From Zanthoxylum bungeanum (lineage: Eukaryota; Streptophyta; Magnoliopsida; Sapindales; Rutaceae), in NCBI GenBank assembly GCA_019454045.1, contig SKCR01033649.1, forward strand, positions 1 through 64,000: 64,000 bases of DNA. The letters run 5' to 3'. The notes under the pieces were generated by a model. The model was given only the letters and a program-made list of their open reading frames with translations. It searched no databases and had not been told where the DNA came from. The stretch's first letter is position 1, and the number at the start of each line of letters is the position of its first letter. A program made the position numbers and the translations under genes. Positions 57,935-64,000 of this stretch are shown here, one piece after another.

Positions 57935-59886
57935 TGATGAGCGGAAAATATATCAATATTTACCGCCCTTTTACTTGATGTTTAGTTTAGTTTCTCGGGT
58001 TTGATGAACGTTTTGATATGTTTTAGTTTATTTAGCAGATAAAATAATATTGGGACTCAATAAAATCATTTAGGATGAAATGTGGGTAAAAAAATGGCAT
58101 ATATTAGACTTGACATATTAATTTTGGAGATTGGAAACTTGAAAGAGCGTTTTGACAAATTGCAGTTTTGGAAATTCCAATTTTTCACATCTGAAGTATT
58201 TTGAGCATAACTTTTTAACTCAATATCGGATTGAGCTGATTCAAGTTTCAGATTAAAGAAGACTTAAAGATCTACAACTTTGAAAGACAAAATAATTTCA
58301 AATTCTGAAGATTTCATGACCGAAATTGATGAAATATCCGTAAGTGTGTTATGTGTAATTATTAAAGTCATTTTCAAAGCAAAAAAATAAATTAATAAAT
58401 AAATAATAAAAATTATCAAATCACTACCAAACATGATAGCAATTAGTGGAGCAATTAATAATGGATTTGGTAGAGAATTTGATTATTTGAAATTCTTTAA
58501 GAATAACTAAGAAGATTGTTTCTTATTTGTTTATTTACAGCTTTCAGTAATTAATTTCTGCTTTCGCACTTTCTTTTCTTTACTTTTTAGTATTTACTTT
58601 CCGAAATTTACTTTTACGCACAATACTTTCCTTTCTTTATTTTTAAAATTTTTACTTTTCAAGCAATGAGGAGGTAACTCCCCTTTGCTGGTGTAAAAGG
58701 TAAAACTTTTATTATTTCTATTTAGACTAATCTCCCTTAATTATAATATATAAACTATTTAAAACCTGACTTAATGAGGATACCGCTATATTGGCCGGTT
58801 GGTAATTAATTATAATTTGGTTTTAACCTGACTAAGTATGGATACCGCATGGTTGGTCGCTTGATAATTAATTATTAATGTGACTTAATCAGGATACCGC
58901 CTATATAACTGGTTGGAAATTATCACGCAAAGTTAATATATTATATTAAAATATCTAAAATAGTAGTAATAAAAGTTGATCCTCTAACCCCAGCATTTTC
59001 TTTTATTGTACTTTTACTTTATTTACTTTCAGCAATATACTATCAGCAATTTACTTTTCAGCAATTTACTTTCAGTAATTTACTTTTACTTTATTTATTT
59101 TTTACTTTTTACTTTTACTTTATTTACTTTTTACTTTTACTTTATTTATTTTCGGCAATTTATTTTTCAGTATTTAATTTTTAGCAATTACTTTATATAT
59201 TTTATTTTATTTAAATTTTTACTACCCGTAAATATTTTTTGTAACTAAGCCAGTTATCTGAGGTTGTGATGAAATCCAATAACACCGGTTTATAAGGGGT
59301 TAAATTACAGTTTGGGTAATATAAATGTTTATTTATTGAGCCTTAATCTTAATTCTTTTTATTAATTGGCCATTACTAAAATTGAACTGGTAAACTTAAA
59401 ATGAACTTGAAAAAGAGATTTTAGGTTAAAGACCTTAGACTCAATAGCCCATGATCTTCCTTGAGGAAAGATAACCCTTTAATAAATTTCCTTATAAGAT
59501 AGGAATATACCTGTCGGGCGGGGGTAGCCATAATTGGAACTTAATCTTAATGAATTCAGATAACTTAATTGACATAGGAATATGATTAATTGGGTTAAAC
59601 TATGTATTTGTATTTGACCATCGGAAGAGGCTTTATCACAACCCAAGATAGTTTATTAATATTTAATTTTCTTCAATTTACTTTCACGTAATTTTTATTA
59701 GCTTATTTTAAATTTAATTTATAAGTCAACATCCCAATCAAAACAATCAATCCATTAAATACTAGCAATCATTTGGCCTCATAAAATTAATAGCTTAGGT
59801 ATTAAGTCCTCGTTGGATCAATACTTTTTATACTACTTGAACGATACGTGCGCTTGCGTTATACGCATGTGATTTCGCACTGGTCA
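57935..59886 (+). mobile_element. Athila/Tat-like LTR d (5' LTR of the 60-kb element)
   Basis: Runs from TGATGAGCGG to GGTCA and is followed by the PBS TGGCACCGTTGCCGGGGA (59893-59910). It is 1952 bp long and in opposite orientation to LTRs a, b and c. Hairpin words lie at 58782-58799, about 58843 and 58895-58912. A T-rich tandem stretch of TTTACTTT/TTTCAGCAATTTA words is at 59010-59220. Confidence 0.85.
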
Positions 59887-60003
59887 AGTTTTTGGCACCG
59901 TTGCCGGGGACTTATTTATCTTTCACTATTAATTTTGAGGTTAGATACCTTTACTTGTATCTAATTTTCTTTTTACTTATTGTTTTTGTTTTATTGTGTA
60001 TCA

Positions 60004-61000
60004 GGTTCTCAGACACTACATGAGATAAACCAGAAGCATTGAACTTTGACCGCTTGACCCAGAGATTGAAAAAACCATCAGACAGTTGAGAAGGGAAAGA
60101 CGAGAAAGCCAATAAGCAATCATTAACATGGAACCTGAAACTTTGAACGTTGCACCACCAATTCTTGTTTGAGACTGAACCATTCCGGTGGTTGACAGAC
60201 TCATTTCTTGTATTGTACTTCATTCCTTTCCAGCAAATGCGGGTGACATCAAAACATGCATCCAGATGATTCTGCAGTCAGTACAGTTTGGGGGAGATGC
60301 AACTGAAGATCCTAAAGCCCATATCAGCAACTTCCTAGAAGTTTGCGGTACTTTCAACTACAACCGAGCAACTGAAGAAGCAATTAGACTATTAGTTTTT
60401 CCATATCCTTGAAAGACAGAGCTAAAGCTTGGCTACATTCACTGCCAGCAGGTTCCATCACAACTTGGAACACTCTAGCCACCAAATTCCTTGCAAAGTA
60501 CTTTCCACCAGCCAGAACTGCAAAGTTGAGGAATGACATCACATCCTTCGTGCAACAAGATTCATAATCCCTTTGCGAAGCTTGGGAAAGATTCAAAGAT
60601 TTACTCCGAAAATGTCCTCATCATGATATCGCAAAGTGGCTACAAGTCCAAACCTTCTACAATGGACTATCTGGAATAATGAGAACCACAATTGATGCTG
60701 CTGCTGGAGGACGTTTGATGGAAAAATGAGAAGATCAGTCCTGGGACTTAATCGAGGAAATGGCTAACAAAAACTCGTTGTGGCCAACAGACAAGAGCAT
60801 AATTCAAAGAATTGCAGGAATTTATGAAGTTGGAGCGAACACAACAATGAATACCTGACTGGATCAGATATGTAAATGTCTAGAAATACTTAGTACGCAA
60901 GTTGTGAACATCGTCGGACAAGTTCACCATATGGAGGAGCACCTGAACCAATTCAACATAAAGAGATAGTGAACTACGTCAATAATTTCAACAGACAGGG
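60004..61000 (+). pseudogene. Athila/Tat-type gag, decayed
   Basis: After the LTR and PBS, frames match the Athila/Tat gag core: QFGGDATEDPKAHISNFLEV, then (after a frameshift near 60396) SLPAGSITTWNTLATKFLAK, ITSFVQQDS, WERFKDLLRKCPHH, WLQVQTFYNGLSG and TTIDAAAGG. Stops occur at 60565-60567 and 60727-60729. Gag would form the virus-like particle; this copy cannot. Confidence 0.85.
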
Positions 61001-61217
61001 GAATAATTCGTATTCCAACACCTAAACCCAGGGTGGAGGAATCATCCCAATTTTTCATGGAGCAACAATTCAGGGCAAATAAAGAACCCACCACCCGAAT
61101 TCCAGCAGCAAAACAAAGGCCAAGAGTATGACAAAGAACCAGGAATAATAGAAGTACTGGAACAGTTAAAAAAGCTAGAAGAAAAATACGATGTTTTAGA
61201 AATTATGGTTCAAAGCA

Positions 61218-62054
61218 TTGGAGAATCAAATTGGACAACTGGCCAATGCTCAGAGTTACAAACCACTAGGGAACCTTCCTAGCAACACAAAACCAAATCC
61301 AAGGATTGAAGAAGTCCCAAAAGAAGCAGAGCAACAGATGGAGGAAAAATCAGCACCTTTTCCACAACGTCTTCAGAAAAACAAACTGGACAAGCAGTTT
61401 GCTCGATTCCTTAAGATCTTCAAAAAGCTGCATATCAACATTCCATTTGCAGAAGCATTGGAACAAATGCCCAGCGATGCCTAATTCATGAAAGACATTC
61501 TTTCACAAAAGTGGAGATTGGGAGATTATGAGACAGTAGCATTATCAGAAGAATGTAGCGCCATAATTCGGAGAAAAATTCCCCCAAAGTTGAAAGATCC
61601 TGGCAGTTTCACTGTTCCTTGCACCATAGAAGAACATGATTTCGGTAAGGCTTTATGTGATTTAGGTGCGAGTGTTAACTTGATGCCTTTTTCAATTTTT
61701 AGGAAATTATAGATTTGAGAAACAATGCCCACCTCAGTCTCTCTACAACTTGCTGATCGAACACTCGTATTTCCGAGAGGTGTAGTTGAAGATGTGCTGG
61801 TCAAGGTTGACAAATTCATTTTCCCAGCTGATTTTATTGTCCTTGATATGGAGGAAGATGTAGATGTGTCGATAATCCTCAGGAGACCATTATTGGTGAC
61901 AGGTCGAACCATCATTGATTTACAGAAAGGAAAACTAACCATGAAGGTACAGGACCAAGAAGTAACATTCAATATTTTCAAGGCCATGAATTTCCCAGAT
62001 GATGAAAAGAAGGAGGAATGTTTCAGACTTGATGTGATACAAAGTACCATCTAG
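61218..62054 (+). pseudogene. Athila/Tat-type protease region, decayed
   Basis: The text LHINIPFAEALEQMPS and KLKDPGSFTVPCTIEEHDFG leads to the aspartic protease motif DLGAS (61659-61673), then DKFIFPADFIVLDMEEDVDV and an RRPLL where G-R-P-F/L is usual. Stops break it at 61482 and about 61710-61716. The active-site DLGAS is intact, but the frame is not. Confidence 0.85.
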
Positions 62055-62129
62055 AACTCTGACGCAAAATAAAGTTCTATTAACAAACTTAAAGCATGTC
62101 AATCGCCTGTGGAGACTGAAGATAAAGCT

Positions 62130-62480
62130 TCTTGTGCACTGAAAAAGCCAAGTCTTGCCCTACAAGCAACAGAAGAGAAATAGTTCCACCAGCTCAATGA
62201 ATTTGAGGAATTTCACATTCAGTCTTTTGAGAATGCCAAATTGTACAAAGAAAATGCCAAGAAAAGACATGATGAGAAGTTAGTGCGCATACAACTGGAA
62301 CCAGGGCAGATGGTACTGTTAAATAAATCAAAGTTGAAACTCTTCCCATGGAAGCCAAAATCACGGTAGTCAGGTCCATTCCTAATCACCAAGGTTTTAC
62401 CAGACATAACCGTTGAGATATATGATCCCGACTCCAACAAAAAATTCATGGTTAAAAACAAACGTATCAAGCACTACTAG
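62130..62480 (+). pseudogene. Integrase C-terminal remnant joined after protease
   Basis: ENAKLYKENAKKRHDEKLV, LEPGQMVLLNKSKLKLFP and SGPFLITKV match the end of Athila/Tat integrase. Reverse transcriptase, RNase H and the integrase core are missing between 62054 and about 62130, so one large deletion is likely. In-frame stops are present. Confidence 0.75.
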
Positions 62481-62660
62481 GAAGAATCATTTGAGAGACA
62501 AAAAGAAAGTGTCACACTTTCAGATCCAGCATAACATTCGGGTAGTCACATCTAACTTACGACGTTAAATTTAACGCTAGCAGGGAGGCAACCCATGCAA
62601 TTTCTGTATATATTATGATTTGGTGTGATTTCATTTTGTGTGTTTAGTTTTTACAGGTTA
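62481..62660 (+). other. Post-pol region of the Athila/Tat-like element
   Basis: Contains GACGTTAAATTTAACGCTAG followed by AGGGAGGCAACCCATG. Sequence of this kind (GGGAGGCAACCCA) follows integrase in many Athila/Tat elements, to my recollection. Confidence 0.5.
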
Positions 62661-62724
62661 AGTAATTTCAGGATGGAAGAAGTTCTCGCAAATCTTCACA
62701 AATAATTTCCTCTCTCCCTAAAAA

Positions 62725-63114
62725 ATCTCTGATGAAAGTCTACAAAGCTCGCTTGGAACGTATGAGACTACTGACGATCCATGGTATTCCTAATGAAATT
62801 CATTGGGTAATCGAAGCATGGGTCTGATTAGCTGGTGAGTATTCTAATTCCTGTAATTCTTATTTACCTGGTTTTGGAAGAAGCACATATGCCAAGAAAA
62901 GTAGAGCTAAGCAAATGGGTATTTGTTACAAATATGCACGCTGTAATTGCAATACTAGTTGTCGTTCTTTAGGAATGATGTCTGATAATCGCGAAGATAA
63001 AATTAAATTCATTAGGGATGGCTTGAGTAAGGAGTCTGTAGATGATATATCTTCAACTCTTGAGACGCATCCCAGTGGATATGTTCATATAGCCATTCAT
63101 AAATTACATACATA
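62725..63114 (+). pseudogene. Unidentified Cys-containing coding remnant
   Basis: From about 62731 a frame reads MKVYKARLERMRLLTIHG and, after a TGA near 62826, GEYSNSCNSYLPGFGRSTYA, a Cys cluster (CYKYARCNCNTSC) and DKIKFIRDGLSKESVDDI. It ends at TAA 63113. The first-half and second-half texts stay in one style of codon use, so this was probably a protein. I do not recognise it. It could be an extra frame of the Athila/Tat-like element or captured host coding sequence. Confidence 0.45.
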
Positions 63115-63478
63115 ATTTCTAAGAGAAAGACAACAGTTAAGTCTCGGGAATCTGACTCAAAAAGACCATGTTTGTCAATTTATAAGAAAATTGGATGGGA
63201 AGCTTGTCCCTGACGCATAGACATCAATCAAGCTGCTGCTTTTCTTGTACATATTATATCTCTTTATCTTTTCCTAATAATTGTGATTTATTTTGTTATT
63301 TTCTCCGATAGGATCTAGGCTACTTTTTGAGCTTTCACGATTTACTATTTTGCCACTAATCGTCCTTTGGAAGATACTTGTGCTATTATTACTCAACTTT
63401 TTCAAGTTCTATAAATTCAACTCATCATTGCACTATTGAAGGCATCCAGAGCTGAAAAAATATGGAAGCACTTTAAGA
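63115..63478. other. Spacer before the LOG-like pseudogene
   Basis: T-rich; no domain seen. No LTR end was found here, so it may still belong to the retroelement. Confidence 0.4.
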
Positions 63479-64000
63479 AGACGAGTTGTAAATATTTGTG
63501 TGTTTTATGGTACCAGTGTTGGTGTTAAACTAGAATACATAGCAGCAACACAGGGATTGGGTCGAGTCTTAGCTAAAAGGAATATACACCTAGTATATGG
63601 AGGAGGCATTCTTGGACTAATGGGGATCATTTCAAAGGCCGTACATGAATGAGGTAGTCAAGTCTTGGGAATCATCTTAAAACCCTTAGCAGAGACAAAT
63701 TTTATTGGACCATCAAACGGAGAAGAACTAATTGTGCCAGGTATGTCTGAACGAATGGTAGAAATGATTAACCGTGCTGCCAGTTGGCTTGGGCACAATG
63801 AAGGAAATTTTTACAGTACTATCTTGGGCAAACTTGAACATACACTAGAAACTAATTGGGTTGTACAATGTTGATGTATTTTATGATTTTCTTTGTGTGT
63901 TTCTTGATGATGCCCGGAGAAATGGGTCCGTGTCAAAGCCTGTAAAAGAACTCCTCTTTATTGCCAGAACTGCCCCAGAATTAATTGACCAAATCTTAGC
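63479..64000 (+). pseudogene. LOG-like cytokinin riboside 5'-monophosphate phosphoribohydrolase pseudogene, runs off the window
   Basis: The frame begins RRVVNICVFYGTSVG, matching the N-terminal I-C-V-F-C-G-S-S-x-G of LOG, then RNIHLVYGGGILGLMGIISK (LOG: R-N-I-D-L-V-Y-G-G-G-S-I-G-L-M-G). A TGA at 63650-63652 interrupts, and VLGIILKPLAETNFIGPS and GMSERMVEMINRA follow. The PGGxGTxxE catalytic motif is wrecked (LGKLEHTLE-like). Past another stop, the C-terminal half resumes (AGAACTCCTC... to ELIDQILA). LOG releases active cytokinin from its nucleotide; this copy cannot. Exons that in plant LOG genes are separated by introns are read through without gaps, suggesting a retrocopy. Confidence 0.75.

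Noticed and set aside
62939..62985. Cys cluster as a metallothionein or zinc finger
   Set aside because: The spacing C-x5-C-x-C-x3-C matches neither family well, and the surrounding text gives no support.

Overview
This window is nuclear DNA of a flowering plant, most likely a eudicot. It is AT-rich, has genes with spliced exons (GT..AG introns, TATG/CAG junctions), and contains plant-specific protein families and dense nested plant transposable elements (SINEs, hAT-like MITEs, a TRIM, Copia, Ty3/Gypsy). I cannot name the species from sequence alone. No CRISPR arrays, rRNA genes or functional tRNA genes are visible.

Positions 1-26 kb form the gene-bearing part. There are three convincing intact genes, all on the + strand. 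The first is a three-exon gene for mitochondrial ribosomal protein uL29m (MRPL47 family; coding 7365-9758), preceded by a cluster of TGGGCY promoter elements. The second is a three-exon gene for a 1560-residue SUO-type protein with BAH and TFIIS-N domains, GW motifs and DLN motifs (13331-18898). The third is an intronless ATL-family RING-H2 membrane E3 ligase (23401-24441). Between them lie SINEs with target-site duplications, hAT-like MITEs and a wrecked LRR receptor-kinase fragment interrupted by a SINE.

Positions 26-38 kb are mostly transposon remains: a complete 331-bp TRIM with CCTTT target duplications, an LTR with PBS and a truncated gag, a minisatellite, a possible second LTR, a fragment of a LONELY GUY (LOG)-like cytokinin-activating enzyme, and a Copia element with a decayed gag/protease frame and a truncated 3' LTR.

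Positions 38-60 kb are a nested stack. An Athila/Tat-like LTR (minus) is split by a 14.5-kb Ty3/Gypsy-type element (39452-53996). That element holds a reverse-oriented 4-kb solo LTR (45473-50568, TSD GTAAG), which in turn holds a 1070-bp hAT-like element (47196-48265, TSD CATGTCTC). Next come three more Athila/Tat-like LTRs in head-to-head arrangement.

Positions 60-64 kb hold the decayed Athila/Tat-like gag-protease-integrase remnant, an unidentified Cys-containing coding remnant, and an apparently intronless LOG-like pseudogene running off the window.

The strongest unexpected signal is in the LTRs of the 14.5-kb element and in the solo LTR. Four short inverted repeats share one loop core (GGCGATACGTAACG-like) while their stems differ from copy to copy and still pair, which looks like a covarying hairpin array. 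Other notable signals are a GCGTCGCGACGC palindrome shared by two unrelated LTR families and two LOG-like fragments lying in retroelement surroundings.
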